From Massospora cicadina (taxonomy: Eukaryota; Entomophthoromycota; Entomophthoromycetes; Entomophthorales; Entomophthoraceae), in assembly GCA_022478985.1 (NCBI GenBank), contig JAKSZP010014508.1:179813-243812 (forward strand): DNA of 64,000 bases, given 5' to 3'. The notes under the pieces were generated by a model, which had not been told where the DNA came from, searched no databases, and saw only the letters and a program-made list of their open reading frames with translations. Below, piece after piece: positions 1 to 11,799 of this stretch (position 1 is its first letter; every line of letters begins with the position of its first letter). The position numbers and the translations under genes were made by a program.

Positions 1-183
1 CCCACAGAGTCTTCAGACAGCAGGCTATCCATGGGCCTATAACAAGAATCTCAGCCTCCGATATTCCCATCTGGGCCCATTCTAGACTGTTCATTGGGTA
101 CCCCAGGCGTTACAGAAACTTTTCTGCATATAATTTCATTCATCGGGGACAAATCAGAGCTCAGCATTCTTGTATCAACCTTA

Positions 184-834
184 TCACAAACTTTTGAAAT
201 TAAAATTCATTAAAAGTTTTCTGCTGATTTCTGATTCACTTGGCTGCTGCTCCCCTTGACTCTCAAAACTTCCATTTTTGGTATAATTTGGCTTGGCAGC
301 CCCTGAATTTCTGGGCTGCCCTTCGCCATGGCTCTCAATATTCTCATCTAGTGGCAGATTTAGCTTGGCAGCTACTGATTCGCTGAGCTTCCAAATGCCA
401 TGGTTCTTGATGCTACTGCTTTTGGCATAATTTGGTTTGGCAGCCCCTGATTCGCTGGGCTTCCCTTTGCTGTTGTCATTATCATTATTTAGTTCATCAG
501 ACTTCAGGTTGGTGGCCTTTGATTGGCCCAGTTTCCATTTAAATACATCCTTTCCACCTCTGCTCCGAGGTTTAGTCAATTTGTCAGCATCTGATTTGTC
601 AGAATGCCATTTATGAGGGTCGTTGCCCTCAAACCCTATTATTTTATTATTATTATCTACATTGCTAAGAGCCCCAATCCCTGCCTTAGGGGGAATTGGG
701 GCTATGTGGCGGTCATGCAGCGCCTTAACTGGTACATCCTTTTGCCATAAGGTGGAGGTTATTTTGCGAGCAGTCTCAGGGTAAATATCCAAGATGGACT
801 TCATAGTGTGACCTCGCTGGAAAGGGCGAATCAA
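184..834 (-). CDS. Gag-pol linker ORF of A1 with 24-residue repeats
   Basis: A 216-codon open frame, part of the A1 polyprotein rather than an independent gene; the initial Met is only the first in the open stretch. The N-terminal part aligns with the degraded minus-strand sequence at 17590-17660 of A2, placing it between the Gag body and the protease. It is hydrophilic, rich in Lys, Ser, Asn and Asp. The C-terminal part holds three tandem 24-residue repeats with the core SESGAAKPNY. No domain was recognised; a flexible Gag-protease spacer is the likely role. It is the longest undamaged coding stretch in A1. Confidence 0.6.
   Translation of the reverse strand: MIRPFQRGHTMKSILDIYPETARKITSTLWQKDVPVKALHDRHIAPIPPKAGIGALSNVDNNNKIIGFEGNDPHKWHSDKSDADKLTKPRSRGGKDVFKWKLGQSKATNLKSDELNNDNDNSKGKPSESGAAKPNYAKSSSIKNHGIWKLSESVAAKLNLPLDENIESHGEGQPRNSGAAKPNYTKNGSFESQGEQQPSESEISRKLLMNFNFKSL
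253..468 (-). repeat. 72-bp in-frame tandem repeat, three units
   Basis: Three copies of a 72-bp unit sit inside the A1 linker ORF. Each contains a variant of cttggcagcccctgattcgc on the plus strand (near 288, 360 and 432). The period is a multiple of three, so the repeat is coding (24 residues per unit) and copy-number change would keep the frame. Confidence 0.75.
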
Positions 835-949
835 GCCAGATAAGAGCTGATTAGCATCGCTGGAGGTGTCAAAAACTGCAAGACACTAAAGGAGTTGTCA
901 GAGGTACAAATCTTCAGGTAGGGTGGTCTTATCTACTCCTCCAGCGTTC

Positions 950-2755
950 AAACAATCAGGAACCCTTACTTCAGCGGGTACTCCTAGTATGTGGTAACCA
1001 ACATCCTCATAACCCCCTTCAGATTCATCCCCGGTGGTATTTTCAACAAGAGGAAATTAAAACATGGAAGAAGGTAAGTCAGTCACATGATATTCGTCAG
1101 CAATAGGAATGTCTATCCCTAAGCCATCACTCTTTCCCCTTCTCCTACTCCTTGATGTCACCTTTCTTTTTCCACCACACAGTCTCATAGTGCCCAACCT
1201 TATTGCAGTAGGCACACCAGAGATGTTTAGGCCGCTTGTCTTTTTGTTTTTACTCCTCAGGGCCCATAATCTGAAGGGTCTCTTTTTTTGTCTTCAATGG
1301 CCAGGACTTGGGGCTTGAGCTTTTGATACTCGATGGCCAGAAAGCGAGGTTGGGATACTACTCCACAAGAAACTTCAAGCTTGTGGAATTCAGCGACATC
1401 TAGTAGAGCCTCTTTTATATCATGGACGTTGCAGAAATAGCGATTAATGGAAGTGATGTGCATCGCCAAAGGAGGTTGAGATGCCAACCCAGTCAAGTTA
1501 GCGGCAACAGCGTCATCCAAGGTCAACATCTTAAAAATTAACAACGGCTGCACTTCAATATAGAACCATTCCGCAAAGGCAACCACTGAGTCTCCTATTC
1601 TTATGCTATTACGCATGAACGCTTGCTTCTTCATGCTTAAGCTTTGTTTTGAGCCAGACTGTCAATGAGAGCCTCTTTAACCTCGGGCTAGGTGTTAAGG
1701 GCATCCATATGGGGCAACATAACCTCCTGGGCCATAAGACTCAAACAAGAGAGGATATGTTTGACTTTATGACGGTCAGTCGCCCTCTCCATAGCAGCTT
1801 CTTAGATATATAAAAATGAAGCGATGCTATCCTCGATAAGGGTAAACTTGTCTGTAAAAGTTGGTATTATTGAAACAGGGTCATCCCCAGAGAGTTTATG
1901 AATTGCAGAAGCAACTTTCACCATGGTCTCTGAGAGAAGGTCTAAATGATTAAAAGAGTTAGAGAGTCAATAGAGATGGTCTTGGATTGCTTCAAGCCTG
2001 GTTTTCATGGAGGTGATGGGCTTATAAGAGGTGTATTCACATAAAGCCAATCGGGCTTACATCCCATCTTGTAAGTTTCTAGTTCTTCAACCCTACCCTC
2101 CATTGCCTTGACTTTAAAATGGAGTTATGGCACATGGAAGCTTAGGTTTTGTTGACCAATTTCCAGCACCCCAAGCGCTTTTTGAGCTCATCTTTCATCT
2201 GCTTACATCCTTCATCATCATGGGGATGGGAGCCTTGCAAATATACGTCGCTCTTAACCTGTTCATAGCTTCGCTCAACCTGCGTCAATTGACTATGCGC
2301 TCCTTCAACAAGTTGGGCCATTCAAGAGAGGGCTTGACTCTTTGAGTTTTTTTCACATTTGCTAACCCGTCAGGCTAAGTATTTGGTATCCTCAAGAGAG
2401 GATCTAAGGGATAGCTCCCTTTACAGTTAATCAACCTTGACCTTTAGCGCGGGAGCAGCCCTAGAAGATTCTTGAAACTGACGCCGGTCAAGTTTCTCAA
2501 CGCGTGACAAGGCTTGGCTAGTTTCTGCTCCACCACAGCCACACGTTGTTCATCCTAAGGTTGAGGGGTGGATGCGTGCGCCAAGAAGTTGTGGTGAATT
2601 TTCTCTTCATGCTTTTCGAGTTCATTGGCAAACTCCTCAAGTAGAGAGCGGGTGCTAGCAGCGGATGCATTTAACTCATCCCAGATGATCTTCATAGCCT
2701 ACTCTACACTTTAATACACCAGTATTTTTGGTGGTGAGTCGCTCATGAAATTGAA
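950..2755 (-). pseudogene. gag: gag pseudogene of A1
   Basis: Decayed Gag of a Gypsy element, which would form the virus-like particle. Reading right to left, it starts near 2755 with a stretch containing MSDSPPKILV, runs through a Glu/Lys-rich helical, probably coiled-coil region (about 2450-2700), and reaches a retrotransposon-gag-like segment at 1620-1900 (PEVKEALIDSL) followed by the readable peptide 1257-1634. The latter aligns with the A2 peptide at 18423-18650 (KQAFMRDSM versus KQAFMRNSI). Several in-frame stops and frameshifts break it. No zinc knuckle is obvious. Confidence 0.65.
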
Positions 2756-3280
2756 TAATGAATTTGCGGTTTGCCTCCACACTAAATGTTTCTGTTCCAA
2801 TATTTTCAGAGGTCAGTTGGTATATATTATCATGAGCTAATCTTAGAGCATCATGGTTAGCCAGGTCTTAGTGCAACTTTTCATGATGGACGGCTCATAG
2901 GTTATAATGTGAAACAATTTAGGATGAGAAAATTTGCGGACATAGGTAGTCATACTGGTAGCTGACTGTAGGCTTTAGGAAGGATTTGGATCTCATAGTG
3001 GTACATTAAATAATTCTCTTCATAAACCTCTTTCTTGTGAAGCAATGTCGCCAGGGTTAATATGCCGTGCATTAGGTTTCTCACTACTTCAACTGCAGGC
3101 CAGGTAAGGAGGTGAGACTCTGGTATTAGGATTCGTTCAAAAAGCTATTTTTCAAATGATAAAGTTGGAGGCTATCCATATGATCATCTTCTGTCTCATC
3201 TCCATTTCTCACCCATCTAGTAACACTTCCAGCAGGTGCGCCCTCCATTATGATCTTAATTAAACTTGTTTTGTACAGGA

Positions 3281-3299
3281 GCCCCTGAAGTGAGCACCA
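3281..3299 (-). other. Primer-binding site of A1
   Basis: Minus strand reads TGGTGCTCACTTCAGGGGC five bases inside the LTR end. It differs at one base from the A2 site (18879-18897), and E (35775) and the relic at 23542 carry close variants. It is complementary to a tRNA 3' end terminating in GTGAGCACCA. Confidence 0.75.
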
Positions 3300-3304
3300 T
3301 TTTT

Positions 3305-4056
3305 TGGGAATCCAGCAAGTTTTATCCTTACTGTTATTGATAACAGCTGGATTTTCACAAAATACTTAAATCAAAGTTATTAATTTTTATAAAAAAGTAT
3401 TGAATAGGTTTTTAAAGAAATTTTTTATTAGTAGCGGCCAAGAAACAAAAACGTACTCTCTAAATATCTTACCAGATAGTATTTACCTTTTATTGAGGTT
3501 CAAAGGGAACTCAATCTTAAGTTTGGAATAGCTTAGTAAAGTCTAAAATAGGGAATATGGGGATTCAACCTACCAGGGCTCTAAAAAAACTTGCCTCACT
3601 TTTGCAGAATGTCCAAGTAAAAGTTAGTTGTAGGTAGATCAATCCATTTGGCAAGGATTTTGATATATCTGATCCAATCACCTTGAAAATTTTTACACCA
3701 GTTGGGTCCCTTTGAGGCTATAAAATGGGGTGGTCCCCACGTAGGTGGTTTGTCTAAGTTGTTAATGGAATGCGGAGGAACCTTGGATGGACTCCCCAAT
3801 TCCACCAAATGATTCGGAAAATCTGAGTGCCTGAACTTGTGCTATTTTCCCAGAAATATAATTACCAAAAGTTTTGCTCCAATTTAAGAGGGGTTTCACA
3901 GAGAATTGGAAGGGACTTTTGGCCAATAATATAATTATTTTTACTTAAAAAGTTCTTATCAAAATATCAAACCTGTAATGGTCCAAATTACCCCCTTTCA
4001 GCCTATTGTACAAAAAAAGATTCTTCTCTCAAAGCTGAGAGAGCAATTGTCTGACA
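3305..4056 (-). repeat. 5' LTR of A1 (752 bp)
   Basis: On the plus strand it starts tgggaatccagc and ends caattgtctgaca, so in element orientation it has TG...CA termini. The ends match the A2 LTRs (12286-13044, 18901-19658) and the solo LTR at 31697-32437. The expected 5-bp TSD copy would be cttta at 4057-4061; its partner is outside the window. Confidence 0.8.
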
Positions 4057-4061
4057 CTTTA

Positions 4062-4210
4062 AAAGATTAGTAAAGTGGAAGTGGTAAAGGGTGGGTTTTC
4101 TTCATTGGCAAAGGTTAAGAAAGGGTAGGTTTACCGTTCTTTAAGCTGCTGCACTCAACAAGCTGAACAGAATATTTTCAACATTGTTTACATCTTCAAG
4201 CCCACTAGAT
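4062..4210. other. Short flank between A1 and LINE-1 copy
   Basis: About 150 bp of sequence separating the A1 LTR from the LINE target site. I see no coding or repeat feature in it. Confidence 0.4.
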
Positions 4211-4224
4211 ATTAAATTTGAGTT
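4211..4224. repeat. Target-site duplication of LINE copy 1
   Basis: attaaatttgagtt here is repeated exactly at 9514-9527. The 14-bp length is typical of target-primed reverse transcription and fixes both ends of the LINE. Confidence 0.9.
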
Positions 4225-4408
4225 TAAATTAAGTTTAAATTTAAATTTATTGCGGGGAAGGCCGACCATGGGACGTACACTTCCGAATATGACTCAGGAA
4301 AGATAAACTTAGTACCAGGGGCACCCCAGAGAAGCGATGATATCTCTTGTTGCCAGCGGGAATGCCACTTATGGGGAGGGGAGGGAACGTGTGAAGGGGC
4401 CGTAGCCA

Positions 4409-7400
4409 CTATTGAGCACGTGTGGAGGAAAGGTCTGATTTGATGAACCAGACTGGGAACCAGGAGGAGATCAGCTGTTGGCAACGCGGTGGGAGATATT
4501 CAAACATCCACTCTTGAAAGTGGTCCACCAAATGAGACCGGAGTCTGTGGACAGCTTCTGGGAGGGTGGGGATGGAGCCACCGATGGCATCCATGACAAT
4601 AGTGTGAATAGTCCACATGGCGATTGCAACTACCAGAGCACAGAGGGAGGGTGGAAGGGGGGAGGCCATTGATGAAGCAAACATATCTCTTGACAGACTA
4701 AAGGGATGCGTTTGATCCTGGCCTAGCAGACGTTGGACTTCGCGACATATCACTTTAGAGGTGGGGCACTTCTTCAGGCGGTGGAACAGCGTTCCATACT
4801 GGCCACACACGACACAGGATGAGTGTAAAGCGTTGGAGCGCTCAGCTGTACGATACACCCGCCTCAGGCAGCACCACACATGGGAGTGGACTTGAGGCTG
4901 CAACAGAGGATGGTGTGCGTATTTTACAGATAGTCTTTTGGGTTTCAATGGAATAAGGGATGTCCATCATGTCCAGGTAGTTTACCCTGGATAGGACTTG
5001 GGGTCGAATGGGGATCACGCCATCATGGATGGGTAGCCCCTGTACCTCTTGTGTGAACTGAGGAGAGGGGCGGCCTCTTAGGGTTGTATGTCCACTAATA
5101 CAAATTCTCCATCCTGCGCTTCGCATGGAGAGTAGGATTCATTTGTAGTGGGTTTTAGTCCCGTGAGGACCTGTGGCCGATGTGTGTGATACGAGGTATT
5201 TCATCAGGGAGTGGGGGTTTGATGGATTGTTGAGGCCCAAGGCTCGGGAGAAGTTGGAGCAGGCCGCGCGGGACCAGTGTTGGGATGGGAGTGTAGGAGC
5301 AGTGACAGCCGCAATCCAGGTGCCCAGGATCTTGGCAGCATGGGCTTTGAAGTCAAGCAGGCCCATGCCACCTTGATGATGAGGGCCAAACATGACCTCT
5401 AGCCGTACTGGTGGAGGGCGGCCTGACCAAAGCCATCCTTGCAGCAAAGCATACAGGGATTTGAAGAAGTTTGGGGAGAAGGGGATGGCGTGGGCTCTGA
5501 ACCAGACTTTGGATAGGAGCATAGAGTTGGTAAGAATAACCCTGCCAGTGAAGGTAGTAGGATGGGCTCTGAGAGAGGCGATTCACTTTGTCACGTTGTC
5601 CAGTATATGGCACTCCATTACTGCTGACGCATATCCGCCTTCCTCCATCCACACGCCCAGATGGCGCACCGGTCCTATGGTAGGACGTGGCACAAAGGGG
5701 AGCACCAGTGGAGCGGTGTGTGTTGAGTTAGTAAGGCGTGTACGTGGGCGAGCAGATGGGCTGGGTTGAGAACTACTTGCTGGGGCCCAGCAGTTCTGAA
5801 ACTGACCAAGGAGGATGATTTCAGATTTGGAGGCGTTCAGTGCCACGTTGCTTACCCGGGAATATTCCTGGATGAGGGCTTCAAGCGCGCGTGCATCATT
5901 GTTATTAGACACCCCCACCACGCAATCATCTGCAAATGCCATCATCTTGACTGGGGTTTGGCCTGGCACATGGACCCCAGTGAGTTGGGCATTCCCATTT
6001 TGCAGTAGTGGGTCAAGGCTGAAGTTGTATAAGAGTGGGCTGAGGGGGTCCCCTTGTCGCAGGCCCCTTTGAGGGCGGACTACTTCCGTTAGGAAGCCTG
6101 GGCCACGCACTGCCATTGTCGCAGATTCCGTGAGCAGCATCACCCAGTTTATGAAGCGGGGGGGTAGGCGGAATTTATGGAGGCAGGCCCTAAGGTATTC
6201 CCAGTTTACTGTATCATAGGCCTTTTGTTGGTCCAAGAATACAAGTGCCCCAGAGGCTGTGGACTGACATACATTAGCCACAGAGTGCACATTATCCTAA
6301 TTCGACCTTCTGGGGATGAAACCAAATTGTTCTGGGGAGATGGTGGCAGATGCTACATTCCCTAAACGGTTAGCCATGATTTTTGTTAAAATTTTGGTGT
6401 CTGTGTTTGTTAGAGAAATGGGGCGCCAGTTGGCTAAGTCAAGCTTATCCCCTTTCTTGAAGAGTGTGACAGTAAAGGCCTCATGTCCTCCTGGTAGGAG
6501 GCGCGTTTCCAACAGGCTTTGGTTGAGTGAGGCTAGCAGCAAGGGGATATATATTTGAAATATTTTTTGTAGAACTCATATGGAATGCCATCTGGACCTG
6601 GGCATTTTTGTTTTGGTGCACCGTGAATGGCTGTCTATAATTTGTTCCGAGTAATTAAATTCATTATTTCTGGGTATCAGAAAACGGTGCAGATATGAGC
6701 TCGGTCAAGAAATTCCGCCATTTCAGCTGGCTGAATTGGTTCATCTCGGTATAACTTGGAGTAATATCTTTGCGTTTTGATTGCCACTTCAGCCAGTGTG
6801 TCCACAATGGAATTATCCAATCTTCACACCTGTGTGCAGGCCATGCTCTGGCATGGTGCAAAAATTTTTTTAAAGAAGTATGTGGTGCACTTGTCACCTT
6901 TAGTGATGTGTGTGGCTCTGTATTGAACACAAACCTGATGTTTGTGTTGCTTTTCAAGTGCGTTGAAGTGGGCGGCTGCCTCTGCCCACTTCCGGCCCCA
7001 TGCAGGGCTGTATCCTGTGGCTGGAATGTTGGACTCCAAGTGGGCCAATTCCGCCAGTGCGCGCGAGATAACCACCAATGTGGCTCATGAGCATCTGGAG
7101 GAGAGATGGCGATAGTGGCGGATGGTGTCCTCTTTGAAAGTTGCCCATGTGGAAATGGGGTCCATGCAAAACGGTGCAACAAATGATCTCGCCAAAGTTG
7201 CCTCTTCCACCCACATGGAAAATCCTGGCGATGCGAGCTCGGGGGGGCAGATTTTGCACCAATGTGGGGCCTTTGCAACTGTGACGGGTAAGTGGTATGT
7301 TATCGAGACCAGTCAGTGGTCAGAGAATTCTATTTTCGTTGTTTTGAAGTGGGAGATTTGGGGTTGGAATTTCGCCAAAGTTAGAATAAGGTCAATGCGG

Positions 7401-7999
7401 GTCATGGACCTTAATTGGCCATTGTGGACGTGGGGACGCATCATGCTTTTGAGCAGTGGGGCATGTCGCAGCAGTGCATCCATTAACCCAAGGGTGGCTT
7501 TTAGAATGCATAGTTCTATGTGACCCTGTGGGGCGTGGGGTGAGGGCGGCCACCAGTCCGTTGGTGAGGTTAGCCAACAGTTCATGTCGCCAACTAGGAA
7601 AGAATCAGGGGGTAGCGGGAGGGATTTGACTGACAAGAAAAATTCCTAACGCTCATGTGCACCGTTTGGGGCGTAGATGTTGACAATTGTGTGTGCAACG
7701 TCAGCCCACGAGAAGGTGACAATGAGCACTTGGCCATTTAGGAATGTTTCTGAGGATGTGAATTTGAAGAAATTATTTTTCTGAATTAGCACCCCACAGT
7801 GCTTCGACCAAAAGGATAGGGATGGTAGGAGCATTGTTTTCCAAGCTTCCTCAGAACCTCGTGGACAGTGGGACTCCTGGATTTCCAGGATATCCACGGG
7901 TAAATTGTTTTGTAAAAAACTCAGTTTCCTAGCCTGGGATGGGGAGGCCTTGAGTCCACCAATATTCAGCGTCCCTAGAGTGAAGGTTTCCCCCATCAC
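4409..7999 (-). pseudogene. LINE copy 1 ORF2 (endonuclease-reverse transcriptase)
   Basis: ORF2 starts at 7999 (MMGETFTLGTLNIGGL). The APE endonuclease spans about 7300-7999: TLNIGGL, the QESH motif, NIYAPNG, GDMNC, RIDLILT and the final SDH are visible. A linker rich in His and Trp (6664-7270) leads to the reverse transcriptase (6542-5583): NWRPISLTNTD, PEQFGFIPRR, LDQQKAYDTVNW, GLRQGDPLSPLL and the FADDCVV catalytic box. The C-terminal block (4409-4948) holds a CX2CX8HX4C finger (CVVCGQYGTLFHRLKKC). At least five frame changes and several stops inactivate it, but catalytic motifs remain readable. Confidence 0.9.
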
Positions 8000-9376
8000 A
8001 ACTTAGGTGTGAGGGGTGGGCCCCGGGCCCACCAGCCTCTTCAAGGTCCCCACGGGCTTTCACAGCAGCGCGGGTGTTAGCAGCAACGCTATCAGGGTTT
8101 TTGTTAATTTTTGCAGAAAGAGTCACATTGGCTTTGGCCTTCACTTTTTGTTTTCCCAACGTCGGACGAATTTTTTGTGGTACGGATAAGTTCAGTGCAC
8201 CATCAAGTGGGGCAAAATTTTTTTTTTCAGTTGGGATAAGTCCCAAGTCAGTATCAACTGGAGCTTGGGTGCAGCGATTGGATGAGATCAAATTTCCCAT
8301 CGGATCCTCAGATTGAGTGGCCCGCTTGGCATGGGCCTCCCAATCTGATTGAGTGATGGATTCCCAAGTCGCTTCCACTGCAAAGGTCTCCATATCCTCC
8401 TGGCGTTATGAGTGTAGGATGGTGGTGGTGGCTTTGGCCGCTTCCTTGGCTGTGGCCCTATGGGCCTGATTGGCCTTCTTCCACTCCTGCAGGGAGATGG
8501 GCTTTACCAATAGGTAGCAGCCTTGTGCTCCCCACGGGAAAGCCTCCTTGGTGCTTGCGGTTGGTTCGTAGTGCGCCTCTCCACTGGCCATGGCCGCTGA
8601 GGGGTGCTTTTGGAATGTGACGCCCTCCTTGATGGGGCATGCATGCACCTTATGGCCAAATTCGTCACAGTGGGTGCAAATGGGGGGCGCGCTGTCCACG
8701 GTTACCCAGAATGGGTGGGTGGTATGCCCTGTGATGTCAATAAAGGTGGAGTGTGGAATCTGGGTTTGGTCCTTCGCGATCTCCTCAGTTGGGGTCAGAA
8801 CTGCAATGGCTTTGCCAGTGCACAGGTGTGGCATCAGCATGAAACATTGCATTTTGAAAGATTGTATTTCACCATATATGGCGAGACCATCTTTCAGGTG
8901 TTGCTCCAAAATGTCACATTTTACCGTAGTAGGCAAAAAGTCAAACGTGAGGAAAATTTGGTTTGATTTTGTCCATCTGGTGCATTTGGTTTTACCGACC
9001 CATTGCCCTTTGGGGAGGTTGACCACTATGCGCACCGCTGCAGCCTTGTCTGCTGCTATTTTGCTTTTGAAACCTAGGTCCAGCCAACCGTGCGACATGG
9101 AGTGAGGTGCAACATACACCGCGCTCAGGAAAATTTTGTGTACATCTTCACAAAAATTTTCCCATAAGGCCGTTTTTTGGATGTCCAGATACACACAGAC
9201 TCCAAATTCCACCAACAAAAGTGGCTGGGAGTGTGGCGTGTTGATGTACTGGTTGCATTGTGCTTGCCATGCGAGTATCTCTGGGGAAATTGTGACCGCC
9301 AGTTTTTTGAGATTTTTTCTATTCTGCCAGATTCTCCAGGGGCTTTTTCAAACGTTAGAGGCCGCGGGCCTTCCAC
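7929..9376 (-). pseudogene. LINE copy 1 ORF1 (RNA-binding, RRM-like plus CCHC)
   Basis: ORF1 protein of the LINE, expected to bind the element RNA. The longest open block (8406-9218, 270 codons) contains an RRM/DUF4283-like region (GWLDLGFKSK, FLTFDFLP, GEIQSF) and a zinc knuckle CTHCDEFGHKVHAC (CX2CX4HX4C). The first about 50 residues lie in another frame (9125-9376), so there is a frameshift near 9200. A TAA at 8406-8408 replaces a CAA that is intact in copy 2 (55546-55548), after which the Glu/Lys-rich tail continues to 7929 and overlaps the ORF2 start by about 70 bases. Confidence 0.85.
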
Positions 9377-9476
9377 CTGCTCCTCTTGCCTTGCTTGCCC
9401 AACTGCTCCCAGACATGGGCGCAGACTAATCTCCTCTGTGAGATTATCAAACTAGATTTAGTCTTGAATTGAATAG

Positions 9477-9496
9477 GTTGCAAAGGTGTTTGCAAC
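9477..9496 (-). other. LINE 5' UTR hairpin
   Basis: gttgcaaa-ggtg-tttgcaac: an 8-bp perfect stem with a 4-base loop close to the 5' end of the LINE RNA. The equivalent in copy 2 (56613-56632) is gttgcaat-agtg-attgcagc, with a paired A:T to T:A swap beside the loop. Confidence 0.6.
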
Positions 9497-9979
9497 GAGA
9501 AAGAAAAGTTAGCATTAAATTTGAGTTAAAAATTATAAAAAAAGCCAGTAATTTTAAAATATTAAATTTAACGTGGGAAAGTAATGAAAATAAACCAACA
9601 CCCTATCATTATCAGGGTGCTGGATTTTATTTTGTATTAAGAAGGGGGTTTCTAAGCTGTAAATGTAGGTTCAAAGCCAAAACTGATTTATCAGGGATGG
9701 AAACTAATACCTCAATAAATTTTCATAGGGAATATATTGGCTAAGATCACTAACTAATCTTAGGCTTCTGAGTATGTTCTGAAAGCCCAAATTCATTTAG
9801 CTACCTCTTCAAAATTTAGTGATGGGTTTAATCACTATTTTTAAATTTTGTTTTTTGATCTATTGCATGAATTTTTAAATATATAGAGAATATCCACTTA
9901 GAGCTGTCCCAGGTGCCAAATTTTTCATTCAAAATAGCTCCTGATTGATCTGCTATTTGTAGATGGGAGCTAGTGACCT

Positions 9980-10447
9980 TTTGGTAGGATTATCCCTACT
10001 CTGGGTAAAGCTTCTACTTTGGAGTTACAACTTATTAAGGATAAATTTTTTATAAAAATTGTGCTCCCCATTCAATTGGGTTGAGCTATTTTGAGATAAT
10101 AAATTATTTCTAAGACTATCAAGGATCATCCTGATAGCTTTCAAGCTATACAATTTGACAGTGATTTATGTTATGTATAAATCTAAAATATTATACGTTT
10201 TACCAGCAACCAATGCAAGGGATTTCACTAAGCAAGGCATTTGATTGCTAATCAACACTTAAAATCCTATAATCTCAAGCTTATATTACATCCTTTCTCT
10301 ACTCTCATTTTTAGCCTAAATTACTTTAGATAGTGTTAGGCTTTATCAAATATAATATTGGTTCTATTATCCATTAATTCCAGTTGTAAGTTCTTATGCC
10401 CTTTAGGGTAACTAACAATTGGGAGCTTCAGTAAACATTAAGTAACA
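9980..10447 (+). repeat. Direct repeat, left copy (LTR-like)
   Basis: About 470 bp that aligns with 11800-12271 at an offset near 1822, from the segment ending agcttctactttggagttac to the shared end agtaaca. Both contain gtgctccccattcaattggg. The ACA end and the spacing suggest a pair of LTRs around about 1.35 kb of non-coding sequence; the start of the repeat is not sharply defined. Confidence 0.5.
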
Positions 10448-11799
10448 TTTTGGATGGATAGCCAAAGTTCCATATCATAATGACAATAGTGGTGCTCTCC
10501 AATAGGTTCCTCCCAAGCTCCTCATGTGTAAATAACCCTGGAAGGAGGAGGAGTGATCATCTTGACTTGAGCCTCTGCACCAGCTGTCAAGAATTCAAGC
10601 CCAGGATGAAAAACAAGAGTATAAGACCTTAGTTAGGCGATGTAACATAAAAGGCGCTGTAAGAATCCAAGCGTACCTCAAAAATCTCATGTAGGGTCAA
10701 TTGGAGGGTTTTATCCAACAGATCTGATGATGTTGGTGTTAGTTGGAGTGATTTTCTCATATGGTCCAATCTGCTTTACTTAAGGATTTTTTAACTATGA
10801 TATAACTATTTAGATTTTTGTTTTATCTGCTAACACTAATAAGTTAATTCAACTCCAAAACCTCCTATTCAATCTCTAAAATAGAAGATACATCATTCAG
10901 GAACGGCGGCTTACTGGATTACCTTTTGATGATAGCCAATCTTACAACTAACAGAGCTAATCCACAACAGCATTCATTATTATGATCAACCAGCAACTAA
11001 GGCTGAGGATATATTGAAAGTTAATAAGTATCACTTTTCAAATTGTGCTCCCCATCCAATTTGAGTTAAGCTAATATAAGGTTTACCATTAATCAATGCC
11101 AATATAAACTAACACTATTTGCTAAAAATTAAATGCCAAGGGTTTCCAATAGTTGAGGCATTCAATTGCCATGTAGTGCCTATGAGTTTGGATTGCTCAA
11201 GACCGTATCAAGGATAATCATATCAAAAGAATAAGATTTACTGGTGACTGATGATAAAGATAATCAATATCATATGAGTTAAGGATTGAACAGCAACGTA
11301 CACCCAGGATAATCATATTGATGGCTTTTGATGACAAAGGTTTTTGATATGTGGACATTCAATTGTCATTTTATCGTTAATGATTCAGAATTACCAGAGA
11401 TTGAGGCTACAGAAAAAAACTAATTAATATAATAAAGGTACTACAATCTACCGCCAACTTACACCTAAGATAATCATGCTGCTGGTAATAAATCCCAATG
11501 ATTTTCAATGAGAAAGCCATCTAATTGCCATCTGACGCCTATGTTTTTATCAGCAACTGATGCCAATTATAATTTGTACTAGATCTTGCAGTTGTATTGA
11601 TGCCGTCTACTTTTGACCCATAAACTACCCGCTACATTTGGTTTTGTCTTTGTCTTTACAAAATTATAGGCATCAGAATCTTAACTGCTTATTTTGTTCA
11701 TATCTATGCCAAGTTACGCCTAAGGGATTCTGATTACTACTGACTTTTCTTGGATGCAGACGTTTCAGCTCTTAACTCCCAGTCAAGGCCTGGAGGTGT

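Larger units (their letters stand above)
1..4056 (-). mobile_element. Ty3/Gypsy LTR retrotransposon A1, 5' part
   Basis: Minus-strand LTR retrotransposon whose 5' LTR (3305-4056), primer-binding site, gag and start of the gag-pol linker lie in the window; pro, RT, integrase and the 3' LTR would lie left of base 1. The sequence parallels element A2 (12286-19658) block by block: the gag peptide at 1257-1634 matches the A2 gag at 18423-18650, and 760-1030 matches 17590-17870. The LTR also aligns with the A2 LTR. Numerous stops and frameshifts make it a pseudo-element. Gypsy assignment rests on the A2 homologue, which has protease, RT and integrase. Confidence 0.85.
4225..9513 (-). mobile_element. 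Full-length L1/Tx1-like LINE, copy 1 (5289 bp)
   Basis: Minus-strand non-LTR retrotransposon bounded by exact 14-bp TSDs. Order 5' to 3': 5' UTR with a hairpin (9477-9496); ORF1 (9376-7929) with a CCHC knuckle; ORF2 (7999-4409) with APE-type endonuclease, reverse transcriptase and a C-terminal zinc-finger domain; and a short 3' UTR ending in AATAAATTTAAATTTAAA instead of poly(A). ORF1 with CCHC, APE endonuclease and a C-terminal CX2CX8HX4C finger is the L1/Tx1 layout. Two further copies are at 51378-56679 and 63396 to the window end. Both ORFs are broken. Confidence 0.93.

Noticed and set aside
8590..9105. 171-codon plus-strand ORF, and similar plus ORFs at 5392-5769, 7122-7523, 52628-52942 and 55929-56243
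   Set aside because: They are antisense shadows of LINE ORF1/ORF2, appearing in both LINE copies because the sense codon usage is GC-richer.
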